From Peltaster fructicola (Eukaryota; Ascomycota; Dothideomycetes): a DNA stretch of 64,000 bases. The position numbers and the translations under genes were made by a program. The stretch lies in contig CP051142.1 in the NCBI GenBank assembly GCA_001592805.2, forward strand, positions 744,001 through 808,000. Reading direction: 5' to 3'. Shown here piece by piece: positions 21,464 through 32,697 of the stretch (positions are counted from its first letter, which is position 1; every line of letters starts with the position of its first letter). The notes beneath the pieces are model-generated. The model was not told the origin of the DNA. It searched no databases and saw only the letters and a program-made list of their open reading frames with translations.

Positions 21464-23857
21464 ATGAGAGCACTCGGGTCAGCACTCTGGCCGAAGCTGA
21501 GAGTGCTACAGACATGTGGTGCGAATACTGGAGTGGGAAAGACAATATTTTCGACCATTTTGTGTAAGGCCTTCCAGCGTCGATTGCCAAGGGTCAACTA
21601 CCTCAAACCTGTGTCAACGGGACCATTGGACGAGGCTGATGATAGGTATGGTCGCGAGTTCTGAATGCACAGTAGAGCTAATTCGACTACAGCCATATCT
21701 CGATATTCGGCGAAGGAGTACAAGCTAGGACACTCTATCAATTCCAAGAGCCCGTCAGCCCACATATTGCAGCACGACTAGCATCAACAGTGAGTCGTTT
21801 GACCTGGCCTCGATACCTTCTGACAAGTGTAGACGGTCACTGATTCGGAGCTCCAATTCGCAGTCTACGATGAGCTTGCAAAGTATGCCGAAGGTGGCGA
21901 AGGTATAGCTATTGTCGAGACTGCTGGAGGTGTCCTCTCGCCTGTACCGTCAGGAACAACCCAGGCAGATGCCTATCGACCTTTACGACTACCAACGTTT
22001 CTTGTTGGCGATGCCAGACTCGGTGGCATAGGCTCGACCATCTCAGCGTGGGAGTCTCTGCACGTGCGTGGTTACGATGTATCAGCGATCGCCTTGTTCG
22101 AAGAGAATCGCTACGAGAACTATCGATACCTCAAAGACTACTTTCAGGAGCGTGGCGTTGTGACATTCGCCGTGCAGCCACCACCGGAGCAGAATGCGTC
22201 CTTACAAGAAGACCGCAATGCCATGAAGTTGTATTACGACACTACAAGCAGTCAGCAGGCCGTAACACAATACGTCGATCGAGCTTTACAGTCGCACGAC
22301 GACCGCATTGCACAGCTGAGGTCCATGCCGCAACGGACCATTGATGCTGTCTGGCATCCATTCATGCAGCACCGAGAACGAAGCAAAGAAGCCTTGACAG
22401 TAATGGATTCTGCATACGACGATTTCTTCCAGACGTACTCCCTCTCACAGGAGCAGAATAACGAAAGCCGCTCGCTACTCAAGCCAGCCTTCGATGGCTC
22501 AGCATCTTGGTGGACACAAGGTCTCGGCCACGGCAATCCTCATCTTGCGCTAGCAGCTGCTCATGCTGCTGGTAGATATGGTCATGTTATGTTCGCCAAT
22601 GCTGTGCATGAGCCAGCCTTAATGCTTGCTGAAACCTTGCTCCAGGATATGGGCAACCCAAAGCTCAGCAAAGTCTTCTATACCGACAATGGAAGTACCG
22701 GCATGGAGGTGGCAGTGAAGATGGCTTTGCGAGCAGCGTCGAAACGCAATGGCTGGCAGCCTGAAGAGGATGTCGAGATCCTGGGCCTCACTGGCAGCTA
22801 TCACGGTGACACTATTGGCACCATGGACTGCTCGGAGCCAAGCATATACAACAAGAAGGTCGAATGGTATCGTGGCCGCGGCTTCTGGCTGGACTTCCCT
22901 CAGATCAAGATGAAGGACGGTCGATGGATGGTCGAAGTGCCAGAACAGCTGAAGCAGCTCCTCCGGCATGACAGGACATTTAGCACTCTCGGTGAGATCC
23001 TCGATATTGATGCTCGCAAGGACGACTGGCAGAAGTATCGTAGCTACTTCGATGGCGAGCTGCAGCGTCTACGAAATGCTGGCCACAAATTTGGAGCACT
23101 TGTCATGGAGCCAGTCATTCTTGGTGCTGGCGGTATGATGTTTGTGGACCCACTGTTCCAGCGATGCCTCATCGAAGCGGTTCGAGGCAGTGAATCGCAT
23201 CAGCAAGATTGGCAAGGTATGCCGGTCATCTTCGACGAGGTGTTCACTGGTCTGTATCGACTCGGACGCTTCAGCGCTGCCAGCTTCATCGGTGCACAGC
23301 CAGATATCGTCGTCAACGCAAAATTGCTGACTGGAGGTGTCCTCCCGCTCTGTACGACCACAGCGAGCGAGTCGATATTCGAGGCATTTCTGTCAGACGA
23401 CAAGAGTGATGCTCTCCTGCACGGCCACAGCTACACTGCTCATGCTGTGGGCTGTACTGTGGCGAACGAGAGTCTAAAGACGATGGCCAAGCTTGACCAG
23501 AGCGAGACCTGGTCAGCTTTTCGGGCAGACTGGAGCAGCGAGAGTGTACAAGCCGCCAGTCCTTGGAGCATGTGGTCGCATGACTTCGTGGAGCAGGTCT
23601 CCCACAAAAGCAATGTCGAGCATGTCTTTGCGATCGGTTCTGTCTTTGCCATGTCCTTGAAGGATCCAACAGGTTCGGGATATGCATCGACGGCAGCTGT
23701 AGGACTTCGCGATCGACTGCTCAGCCATGATGGTGCTAATGGAGTGACTGTGCACTCAAGGGTGCTTGGAAATATCCTGTATCTCATGGCGTCGATGACC
23801 TCGCGACCAGAGACGCTCAAAGGAGTGCAAGATGCAGTCCTTGACTTGCTAGAATAG
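21464..23857 (+). CDS. bioDA: BioDA: bifunctional dethiobiotin synthetase / DAPA aminotransferase
   Basis: Exons 21464-21645, 21693-21789 and 21833-23857 (introns 47 and 43 nt) give 767 residues. The N-terminal ~200 residues are dethiobiotin synthetase, with P-loop GANTGVGKTIF, YLKPVSTGP and VETAGGVLSPVPSG. The remainder is a class III aminotransferase: WHPFMQH, a PLP-binding stretch with TDNGSTGMEVAVKMAL, GSYHGDTIGTMD, the Asp in PVIFDEVFTGLYRLG, and the lysine in VNAKLLTGGVLPL. It performs KAPA to DAPA to dethiobiotin. An in-frame upstream ATG at 21431 would add 11 residues; 21464 fits the family start (short tail before SALWPKLRV). Its stop lies 10 bp from the stop of the convergent FSH1-type hydrolase gene. 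Confidence 0.95.
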
Positions 23858-23867
23858 ATCTCATCCC

Positions 23868-24656
23868 TCAGACATCAACGTCAAGTTCTCGAGCGAGACG
23901 ATAGATCTCATCAGCTATCGGCTGCACATCCTTCGTCTTCAATGGCACTCTGTGATCCCCATCCCACTCCAGCACAGTGCACGTGTTAGGATCGTGGTAC
24001 TGTGTGAGCATTCTTCGATGTAAGTGTAGACCTTTGTCAGCGAGTCCATGGACGTGTATCGTTGGTAGTCTAAGGATGTGTGGGTTCTCGCCAGTGTAGT
24101 CGTGACCCTCGCTAATCTGTCCTGCGGTCACCAGAGCGGGATGTCGACTGTGCTCGCAAAAGGACACCAACGGATGTCTGCCTGCCAACAGCACAGCAAA
24201 TTTGTAGTCTGTAGGAGCAGTGCCTTCCCTCTCTATTCTGATCTGTTGATCGTAAAGCAAGCTAGCCGCGAGCTTTGCTCCTTGACTGAATCCAATCAAT
24301 CCTACCCAGTCGCCGTGACCTTCGTCCTCCCTCTTACACGTCTCGATGTTGTACAGCACCTCCTCGATAGCACTCTCGTCGTCGATGTCCGGGTGCTCAG
24401 GTAGCCATCGGAGCCAGCGTCGAAAGGGACCGTACGTCTCATAGACTGGGACGATGCCTGGACCAGGTGCGCAAAAATGAGGTCCATCTGCGAAGACAAG
24501 TCGAAAGTCTGGTAGGTGTGCTATCAGTGCTCGCGCCTGTAGCTGAAACACCTCTGCAGTGACACCGCCGCCATGAAGGCAGAGGATTCGAGGGAGATTC
24601 AGAGTCTGCTCTGGTGGGATTGGTGTGCGAGGTCGCGATGATGGTGCTGAAGACAT
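23868..24656 (-). CDS. FSH1-type serine hydrolase
   Basis: A single exon of 262 residues from the ATG at 24656 (MSSAPSSRPRTPIPP). The frame stays open 58 codons further upstream, but that part is not family-like. This is an alpha/beta hydrolase of the FSH1 family: LPRILCLHGGGVTAEVFQLQ at the start of the fold, nucleophile elbow GFSQGAKLAA, an Asp in HVHGLADKGLHLHRR and the catalytic His in WDGDHRVP. Characterised relatives include yeast Fsh1-3 and polyketide-releasing thioesterases such as LovG. Substrate is unknown. It is convergent with bioDA, with 10 bp between stops, so the two transcripts almost certainly overlap. A role in releasing a pimelate-type acyl intermediate is a guess from position only. 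Confidence 0.85.
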   Translation of the reverse strand: MSSAPSSRPRTPIPPEQTLNLPRILCLHGGGVTAEVFQLQARALIAHLPDFRLVFADGPHFCAPGPGIVPVYETYGPFRRWLRWLPEHPDIDDESAIEEVLYNIETCKREDEGHGDWVGLIGFSQGAKLAASLLYDQQIRIEREGTAPTDYKFAVLLAGRHPLVSFCEHSRHPALVTAGQISEGHDYTGENPHILRLPTIHVHGLADKGLHLHRRMLTQYHDPNTCTVLEWDGDHRVPLKTKDVQPIADEIYRLARELDVDV

Positions 24657-25350
24657 GATGGCGGGCAATGCGTCTTTGCTGTCAGTGATCAAACGATGCT
24701 TACCCTTTTTCCAGCTGTTGAGATGTCCTAATGTGCTTACCTGGAAGCTGACCTGCCTGAACGCCGGCATGTGTGGTGGGCTCAACAGACATGAGCTGCA
24801 TCGCAGCTGATCTTCCGGGCTCTCAATCACATCGCGTCATTAGACGCGTCTCGTGTCTTCCACAACAATATCACGCCTATCTCTCCAGACGATGAGTTGA
24901 CGTTTGCATACTTGGACGCTCGTCATGCACAACAAGCTCCACTGTTACACTGCAGATGATATTTCACAGCCCTTGCATTATCTACCACTTGACTTTTGCG
25001 GCTGCCCACCAGCACTCGGTCACCTACAGCACACCGAGCAGCCTCGGTCACATACAGTACACCGAGCAGCGGGACAACGGGTTGACCATGTCTTTACCGC
25101 AAGTATTCCGCACCTTAAGCCACGTGGGTAGTATGTATAGTTTGTGATCGTGGCCGGTTCACTTTGGCACAAACTCCGACAACCCGATGGCTGCGTGCGA
25201 AGGATGGAATAAATCCGGACACATAGCTGTCTATATAACAGAATACGAAAGACAGGTAAGGCGATGCTATCTATCACCATTCACTTCCTCACAGTATCTG
25301 AACTTCATTTCGACTGACTGTCACTTCCTCCTACCTCATAAGTTGCCAGG
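24657..25350. promoter_or_regulatory. Divergent upstream region of FSH1-type and HSL-type hydrolases
   Basis: 694 bases between divergent starts. It holds an E-box CACGTGGG at 25121-25128 and a 28-bp tandem repeat of hairpin-forming units (25016-25071). A pyrimidine-rich leader (ctcctacctcat) precedes the ATG at 25351. Confidence 0.5.
25016..25071 (+). repeat. Tandem 28-bp repeat, each unit an inverted repeat CTCGGT-N12-ACCGAG
   Basis: Two adjacent 28-base copies (25016-25043, 25044-25071) differ at three positions. Within each copy CTCGGT and ACCGAG are exact reverse complements separated by 12 bases. Both arms are identical in the two copies; all differences fall in the spacer or the last base. 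Confidence 0.85.
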
Positions 25351-26307
25351 ATGATCAATCTCGAGGCACTGCCATGGATACTGCTCCAGAACCTCGTCAA
25401 CGGAATCACATACGCCAAGAGGTCTCGATGGATCACTTCTGTGGATCAGCCAGATGAGATCAAGGTCTATCCAGGACGTGAACATCTGTTTGGCAGCCGC
25501 ATATTTCGACCAGCAAGCACGAACAACGCACTGCCTCTTGTGATCCGCATTCATGGCGGTGGCTTTATCATGAACAGCCCGTGTACGGACGACAATGCTG
25601 CGCGCTATGTTGCCGACAATGTCGGCTGCAATGTAGTCAGTGTGGATTATAGCAAAGCGCCTCGAAATCCATTTCCTGCGGCATACGAGGATCTTGTAGC
25701 TCTTTCGCTCGACATCATCGGAGACTCTTCGCTACACGTCAACCCAGAGCAGGTCGTACTCTGGGGAAGCTCAGCAGGTGCTAATCTAGCATTGGCAATT
25801 GCACAAGATCCCAGACTTCGCTCGAAGATCGCTGGCGTGCTGGCCAACACTCCAGTGGTTGAACTTATCACTCCGTTTGAAGCGAAGATGGCCTCGAGGC
25901 CTGATCCAGCCGTTCCCGACTTCCTGCAAACAACATATTCCAACCTTTTAAAGTTCTACCTTGCCGGGCAGGACATTTCGACCAAGGACGTCAGGCTGAA
26001 CCCTTCCCAATTCGCAAAGCGGGAAAATCTGCCAAAGCACATGTATCTGACCAGTGCAGAGCATGATCTCCTGTCAAGGGAGTCGAGGTTGATGGCCGAG
26101 GACCTCGCGAAGGGAGCCGAGAAGCAGCAGCTGGACGATGGCTGGCAGGCTGGCAGTGTCAAGTGGAGCCTCGATCGAGGCGTGAAACATGCCTACGAAG
26201 CCTTTCCTGAGAAAGATCCAAAGGCTGAAGCAGCGAGATTGCTGGCGATAGAGGCCACGCGGCAGAACGTGGTGTCTTGGCTGAAGGCTGTTTTTAAAGC
26301 CACATAG
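25351..26307 (+). CDS. HSL-type alpha/beta hydrolase (alpha/beta-hydrolase fold-3)
   Basis: Intronless, 318 residues. The oxyanion-hole motif HGGGFIMN lies near residue 73. The nucleophile elbow is LWGSSAGANLAL (GxSxG, Ser ~150), and the acid is probably the Asp in TSAEHDLLSRES. The catalytic His is likely in RGVKHAYEAFPE near the C-terminus. These are the hallmarks of the hormone-sensitive-lipase/carboxylesterase group. There is no signal peptide; the N-terminus (LEALPWILLQNLVNG) is hydrophobic and might associate with membrane. Substrate is unknown. It lies between a second hydrolase and an FAD monooxygenase, the kind of mix found in small catabolic or secondary-metabolism neighbourhoods, but nothing shows they are co-regulated. 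Confidence 0.88.
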   Translation: MINLEALPWILLQNLVNGITYAKRSRWITSVDQPDEIKVYPGREHLFGSRIFRPASTNNALPLVIRIHGGGFIMNSPCTDDNAARYVADNVGCNVVSVDYSKAPRNPFPAAYEDLVALSLDIIGDSSLHVNPEQVVLWGSSAGANLALAIAQDPRLRSKIAGVLANTPVVELITPFEAKMASRPDPAVPDFLQTTYSNLLKFYLAGQDISTKDVRLNPSQFAKRENLPKHMYLTSAEHDLLSRESRLMAEDLAKGAEKQQLDDGWQAGSVKWSLDRGVKHAYEAFPEKDPKAEAARLLAIEATRQNVVSWLKAVFKAT

Positions 26308-26655
26308 ACGAACCAATATGGCCAGGCACTGAGCCGGATATTCTAATCCCCGAAATGTAGCACAATCACATAATGTATGGAATCTCTATGCTAATGAGAC
26401 GATATTCCCATGATCTACATTGTCGGTATAGCTGGTATGTTGTCCAAAAACATAGGGATGACATGGCTTCTACAATGAGGCATCCACTTAGTATTTACCG
26501 ATCTTCGCCAGCTATAATTGCCGATCGACTTGCTCCTCACTAGGGACCTCATTCTAGTGAATCGATGCCGATGACGATTGGGAGACTTATGCAGGAAGTA
26601 AGTATCTCTTTGCGTTGATGTCATCTGCCTTCTGAAACATACGATCGACTTTAAG
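26308..26655. other. Intergenic upstream of FAD monooxygenase
   Basis: 348 bases; 3' flank of the hydrolase and promoter of the monooxygenase. AT-richer than its neighbours, no recognisable element. Confidence 0.5.
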
Positions 26656-28024
26656 ATGGCACCAGACTATAAGCTCAGTCCTGACCGTGACTACAGCATA
26701 GCAGTGGTGGGAGGAGGTATTGGTGGGTTATGCTGTGCCATCGGTCTCTTGCACCAAGGCATCAAATGCGAGATCTACGAAGGCAAGGTCATCATGCATA
26801 CATCTTTTCTGTGCTGATGACATTTAGCTGCACACGCCTTTGCAGAGATTGGCGCCGGAGTGTCTCTTGGACCAAATGCTATCCGTGCGATGAGCATGAT
26901 TGATCCTGCTATCCGAAAGGGCTTCGAGAATTGTGCAACCAACAACCTTTGGCCGGACCGACAACAGTACTGGTTCAGTTTTCGCAAAGGTCAGGACCAT
27001 AGCAGCCACAATGGCACGAATTTCTGCAACCTCGTCTGCGAGACAGGGCAGACAAGCGTACACAGAGCGACCTTCCTCGATGAGCTGGTGGCATTGATCC
27101 CTGATGGAGTTGCCCACTTCGGTAAACGACTGGTGGATGCAGAAGACCAAGGCGATCACGTTGTGCTGCACTTCGCGGACGGCACAAAAGCTAAGCACAG
27201 TGCTCTCGTCGGCTGTGATGGTGTGAAGTCACGCACGAGACAGATCGTGCTCGGCGAAGATCATCCTACCGCACATGCTGTCTTCTCGGGCAAGTATGCC
27301 TATCGAGGTCTTATTCCTATGGAGAAGGCCAAGGAATTGCTTGGCGAGGAGGTCGCTGCTAATGCGCAGATGTTCTTCGGTCATCGTGGGCATATATTGA
27401 CTTTTCCCATCGAGCATGGCAAGACTATGAATGTTGTTGCCTTCGCCTCGAAGGACGGCGAATGGGGCTCTGATCAATGGGTGCAACCGATGAATCGAGA
27501 GCATATGGAGAAGGACTTCGAAGGCTGGGTTCCTGCTGCAAGGCAGATCTTGCAGCTCATGCAAAAACCCGATGTCTGGTGAGAGGTCATCTAGATGGCA
27601 GCTAGCTTCAACAGCACTAATGACATGCAGGGCACTCTTTGAACATCTTCCAGCACCAACTTACCACAAGGGCAGGGTAGTTCTTCTCGGAGATGCTGCC
27701 CATGCTTCTACACCTCATCAAGGAGCTAATGCTGGACAGGCAATCGAGGACTCCTTGATCATGAGTAAGACCATGGCTCATGTATACAAAGCAGAGGACA
27801 TCCCCAAAGCATTTGCAGCTTTCGACAAGGTACGCAGGCCACGGACTCAGAAGCAGGTGAAGACTGCTCACGAAGCTGGAATGTTATATGATCTTGAGCT
27901 TCCTGGTTACGACGATGACTTCAACAAGATCGAGGCGAGCCTGCAGGAGAGGATGAGCTGGATATGGGATCACGACCTCGAGGCCGACATACAGGAAGCA
28001 GCCAGGATCTTCTCGAATGCATGA
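26656..28024 (+). CDS. FAD-dependent monooxygenase (salicylate hydroxylase-like)
   Basis: Exons 26656-26782, 26828-27578 and 27631-28024 give 423 residues. The FAD Rossmann motif is SIAVVGGGIGGLCCAIGLLH. The second conserved block is ALVGCDGVKSRTR (DG motif), and the third is LLGDAAHASTPHQGANAGQ (GD motif, FAD ribityl site). This is the class A flavoprotein hydroxylase layout of salicylate 1-hydroxylase and relatives. The first intron (26783-26827) uses a GC donor (AAG/gcaagg). Splicing there gives YEAAHAFAEIGAGV, the family motif, whereas the nearby GT donor throws the frame. The C-terminus holds a normal helical domain, no membrane segment. The substrate is probably an aromatic acid but is not determinable here. 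Confidence 0.9.
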
Positions 28025-28209
28025 GAGAGCGTCCTTGCGTGTAGAACAACACCGCGCGGTGTTGGACCACGACACCTAGACTTGAAGCTGTTCGCCCGTA
28101 CGAATGTCCGACGAACCATTTGACGACCGCAAAAGCATCCTCGTCTGGCCAAGGTGGACCTTCTGCTACAATATACGTAGTAAGACTACCCAGCTATATG
28201 CTTTTTATG

Positions 28210-29150
28210 TCAGACCGAATGCCTCAACCTTACACCACACCATAGTACAGGCGCCAGCTTAGTGGCACAATCGAATGTGAAGACGCTGATAAGCCATATT
28301 ATAGCAAGGACCGGTACTGGTGCCAGTAAGATTTCTGTTCGGCTCAAGAACGGCAGAGCGTTGTAGCCAAGAAACGTAATCACGAAGTAGTAGCTCATTC
28401 CGAGCAAGTACAACATGTTGCCGAACAGCCTCGATATCCAGGGTTGCCATACTATCAATGGCATGAACAGGAACTGTACGACGTACAGGAACACCCATAC
28501 TGGTAAGAAGGCTCGAATAGCGACCTAGATCGTTAGCACAGTAGGACAAACGCCTATGTTTGCTCACATCAAAACAATAGCCAAACTCCAATCCCTCTTC
28601 GCTCCCAGGCGAGTCGAACAGGCCCTGTCGACGTTTGCCCAGCACTCGACCGACAAGGAAGAACATTAGTGTCGAGATAAGTAGCGAGGTGCCTAGGAAG
28701 TGCCCAAAGACAAACACGAAAGCCACTCGAATCGTTCGTCCAAAGCCGTCAGCATATGCTATGCCCCATGCTAAGCCGGTGAGCAGAAGGAATAGTGATA
28801 ACAAATATGTGAATGCTGGATCTGCTCTGTGATATGAGTTCTTCGTCTCTACGAACGGTCAGTTGTTACCACATGCACCATAAGACTGGTCGTACGTTTC
28901 TGCGTCTGTATCAGTCGGTGCTCACTCTGTAGGCTGCTGAACTCACGTGGTAGTATATGTTGCGAAATACTTGCTTAGGAGCAATTATCAGATGTGTCAT
29001 TTCCCATACTGCCTGCCAACGACATCAGCCAGTTGTTCTAGGGTCTTTTCAAGGGCTGCTTACCGTTTCAAAGTCCATAGAGGTGAACTTGAAAAGCCTT
29101 CGAAAGAAGGGCGGGAGCCGCAGGCCGCCTGTTGAGTGTGAGGAAGACAT
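28210..29150 (-). CDS. GMH1: GMH1/UNC50 Golgi membrane protein, with a micro-exon
   Basis: Exons 29150-29064, 29012-28947, a micro-exon ending at 28896, 28848-28568 and 28524-28210. The micro-exon is 4 nt (28899-28896, AAAC) or 10 nt (from 28905), giving 250 or 252 residues. It is needed to join YYH to QTKNSYHRADPAF in frame. The 4-nt form gives the family sequence YYHKQTKN exactly. UNC50 features are MDFETAVWEMTHLIIAPKQV, five membrane segments (starting LLSLFLLLTGLAWGIAYA), GLEFGYCFDVAIRAFLPVW and SYYFVITFLGYNALPFL. The family acts in the Golgi and early secretory pathway; yeast Gmh1 interacts with Arf-GEF Gea1/2. Introns are 51, 41-47, 47 and 43 nt. Confidence 0.9.
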
Positions 29151-29669
29151 GCCTCAGATGTGTTCGAGATGGCGAGGACGAGCTTATGCCAGACTCCAGA
29201 TGTGACAGCACATTATGTGAAGGTCAAATGTGATCTCTCGTCAGACGTGAGAGGCTCGGCAAACCGACGAATGCACACAGAAAACTCCTCGTTGATACGC
29301 GCTCCGCGATGTTGTAGCTTGTCAGTCTGCACCTGTGTTGGCTGCAGAGATGTGGTTTGTACTAACCAGCTATTTACTCCTACGTAGTTCATTTCTTGTG
29401 ATGTGGCACGTGCGCTGTTGTTCTTTGTCTCTTCTTTGCGCGACGACTTCAGTAAATCTTCGACATTCAACTTTGTAATAATTACTACCACTTCGATCAT
29501 TCACCCAGCCCATCTCCTTTACTCAGCAATTGACTTCTGGCTACCACTGCTACAGCCGCGTCGCAAGAGTGAGCAGCGAGCGCTGCGTATGCGCAGTGCA
29601 TCTTCTATGCTCTGTTAGATCTCACTTTGCTTACAGGTTGCCTTTCGTTGAAGAAGGGCGATCGCTGCC
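29151..29669. promoter_or_regulatory. Divergent upstream region of GMH1 and RNA14
   Basis: 519 bases between divergent starts. It includes a CACGTG at 29407-29412 and a pyrimidine-rich stretch toward the RNA14 ATG. No further feature is recognised. Confidence 0.5.
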
Positions 29670-32591
29670 ATGGCCGAAGCCTACGATCCGCTCGATCCGC
29701 CGACGTTCGATGCGACAAACGCCAACCACGACGCGCAAGATGCCGACGACGACGAGTATGATCCTGACGCTTCCGCGATGGAAGAAGATCCAGCGACTGC
29801 CGAAACGTCGCAGCCCAGCAGAGTAGCTTCAACTGCACCACGACCTCTCACACAGGCTGGTTTTATTGTGGACACTAGTGAAGAGGAGGACGCAGCCGAT
29901 GATACACTTTCACAGATGAATGGCATTAGTGGAGTACAACCTACTGCGACTGACTTGTCTGTTGCAGAGGCGAAAGATGTATCACTAGGTAGCGCGCCTA
30001 CACAAGACACAACATCTGCTGCTTCACAGCTCATCAGTCCCGTCGGCTCGGCCGCAGCATCTCTGAATGCTCCTGTGCTTGCTGTTGTCTCTCCCACTCC
30101 CGTTCCACTTGCTTCTACCACTCCTAATCCTGCAGTGTCTGGTCAGCCAGCTCCTGCGCAGAATGGCACTGCGGCCGTGGCGCAGCCACAACGAATGGCA
30201 CACGACAAGGTGGGACAACTTGAAGATCGAATCAGTGATGAGCCGAGAGCAGACCCAAGTGCTTGGATGAGTCTGGTGCAGTATTACAGGGAGAAAGATC
30301 AGCTTGACAACGTGCGCAAGACCTACGATCGATTTGTCGAGGTGTACCCAACAACAGTGAGCTTACTACTCCCACTAGATGTATTTGAATTGCTGACAAG
30401 TTAACAGGCGGCGGTCTGGCTGGCATATCTCAACTTCGAACAGGAACAGGATGACCACGCACGCATCGACGCCTTGCTTGGACGCGCTCTCATGAAAGTG
30501 TTGAATGTTGACATATGGCTCTTCTATCTCAATGTGCTGCGCAGACGACATCCATTGATCAATGATACCGAGGGAAAGAATCGTGCTGTACTGACTCAAG
30601 CATTTGATCTCGTTCTCGACAAGGTCGGCATTGATCCTGACGCAGGTCAGCTGTGGCGGGACTATATCGACTTTCTGAAGAGTGGACCTGGTAACATATC
30701 TGCAGCCTCCAACCACTGGCAGGATCAGCAGAAGGCAGACCTGCTACGAAAAGCATACCACCGAGCGGTCACGCTACCCAACGATGAGCTCGGAAAGCTC
30801 TGGAAAGAGTATGACACTTTCGAGAATGGTCTCAATAGAGCAGTCGGCCGCAAATTCATCCAAGAGCGCAGCCCACATTACATGACGGCTAGGTCAGCAA
30901 AGTCACAGCTTGACGACAGACTGCGAGGTCTTGATCGAAAATCAATCCCTCAGCTTCCACCGCTCCCAGGTTTCGCTGGAGACGAAGATTTTGCTCAGCA
31001 GCTCACCAAATGGAAGGCATGGATTGACTGGGAGAAGAGTGACGAGCTCGTACTCAAACAAGATGACGATGCTGAAGGCTACAGGAAGCGGGTCAACTAT
31101 GCTTACAGACAGGCTACGATGTCACTGCGCTTCTTCCCTGACATCTGGTTCGAGGCCGCCGCATGGTGCTTCGATCAGGACACTGAGGCATGGCGGAAGG
31201 AAGGTGAAGCATACTTGGACGCTGGCATCTCTGCAAATCCAGAGTCTGCACTACTTGCGCTGCGCATGGCAGACGTCGTCGAGCTGAGCTTCCGTGGCAA
31301 GGGAGACTCAGATGAGGTCGTCATCGGAAATGGCAACAAGCTCGATGCAGTGTTTGAGAAGCTACACAAGACGTTGTACGCTCTCAAAAAGAAGTACGAA
31401 GAGCGTGAGCAGAAAGCGCTCGTCGATCTAACGGCATACTACGACAGTCTCCCTCCTGAGGAAGATGCTGTTGCACCCGAGGCCGACGATGACGAAGATG
31501 AAGAGGAGCGACAAGCCAGACCCAAGACACGAGAGCAGCAGCGAGTGCAAAACAGCCAGCTGATCAAGGCAACAACTGTCGCTCTGCAGGACACATTGAA
31601 GCGTACCATCTCCTATGTGTGGGTGGCCAAACTTCGTGCTTTTCATCGCGTCCAAGGCCAAGGCAAGCCTGGACAGCCCAAGAAGGGCATGCGAGGTGTA
31701 TTGAATGAAGCCAGACCGCGCGGCTCACTCACCAGCGATGTGTATGTCGCCTCGGCACTTCTAGAATACCACTGCTACGAGAAAGCTGTGGCCGAGAAGA
31801 TCTTCGATCGAGGCGCGAAGCTCTTCCCACTGGACGAGGTGTTCATCCTGGAGTTCATGAAACATTACATTGTCAAGGGCGACATCACGAATGCGAAGAC
31901 CGTGTTTGAGACGTCCATCACAAGAATCGAGAAAGCTGAGAGTCTGACACCAGAGCAGCGGCGCGAGAAGTGCAGACCACTGCTGCTGTATATGTACAGC
32001 TACGAGAGCGATTATGGCGACCTCGCAGCAATCCACAAGCTGGAGAAGCGACTCGCAGACATGTTCCCGGAGGAGCCTGATATCCTACGCTTCGGTCGAC
32101 GGTTCCAGCTGCCAAGCTTCGATGGTAGTCGCCTTCTGCTCGCTATCAGTCCATCACAGACTCGACCTAAGGAGTTGATGGCCATGGCCCCAACAGAGAC
32201 TCTACAGCCGATAGTCAGCATAGAAAACGGCAGACTGTCGCCACAGCCAGGACAGATCTTGCTGGGACCTCATGGACCATACGTTGCCAGTCCAAAGCGA
32301 CCGCTGGATGACTCCGATGATGGCACTCCGTCGCGGAAATTCCTTCGAGGCGAATCACCGCTCAAAGGCGCAGCTGGACGGCGCATAGCGACAGCGTCTG
32401 GTGCTGCGAGTGCTGTGACTGGCGGTAGTTCGCTGGCTCGAGCCTATGCTGCACCACAGCCACTTCCACCGGCTTTGACGTTCATCTTATCGATACTGCC
32501 AACGGCATCATCCTACCAGGCTACACGCTTCGACCCGCACAGAATGGTGGACTTCCTCCGTAGTGTTGACCTTACTCGACCTCGAATGTGA
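29670..32591 (+). CDS. RNA14: RNA14, mRNA 3'-end processing factor (CF IA / CstF-77)
   Basis: Two exons, 29670-30356 and 30408-32591 (51-nt intron), give 956 residues, normal for filamentous fungi. The N-terminal ~190 residues are acidic and Ala/Ser/Pro-rich. HAT repeats then form the Suf domain: SAWMSLVQYYREKDQLDNVR, AAVWLAYLNFEQEQ, LWRDYIDFLKSGPG, WKAWIDWEKSDELV and YVASALLEYHCYEKAV. The C-terminus ends PRMVDF-like (RFDPHRMVDFLRSVDLTRP), the Rna15-binding monkeytail region. The protein dimerises and bridges Rna15, Pcf11 and CPF during cleavage and polyadenylation in the nucleus. A basic patch near KRPLDDSDDGTPSRKF may be a localisation signal. No abnormality is seen. Confidence 0.95.
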
Positions 32592-32697
32592 AACGGTTGT
32601 GCGGTCAACCAGTGTAAAACAAGTCGATAGTAAATGTAACAACAGTCACACCTGATGCTGATTTTGGACCGTGTGCTATCATACACTGACCTCGTTC

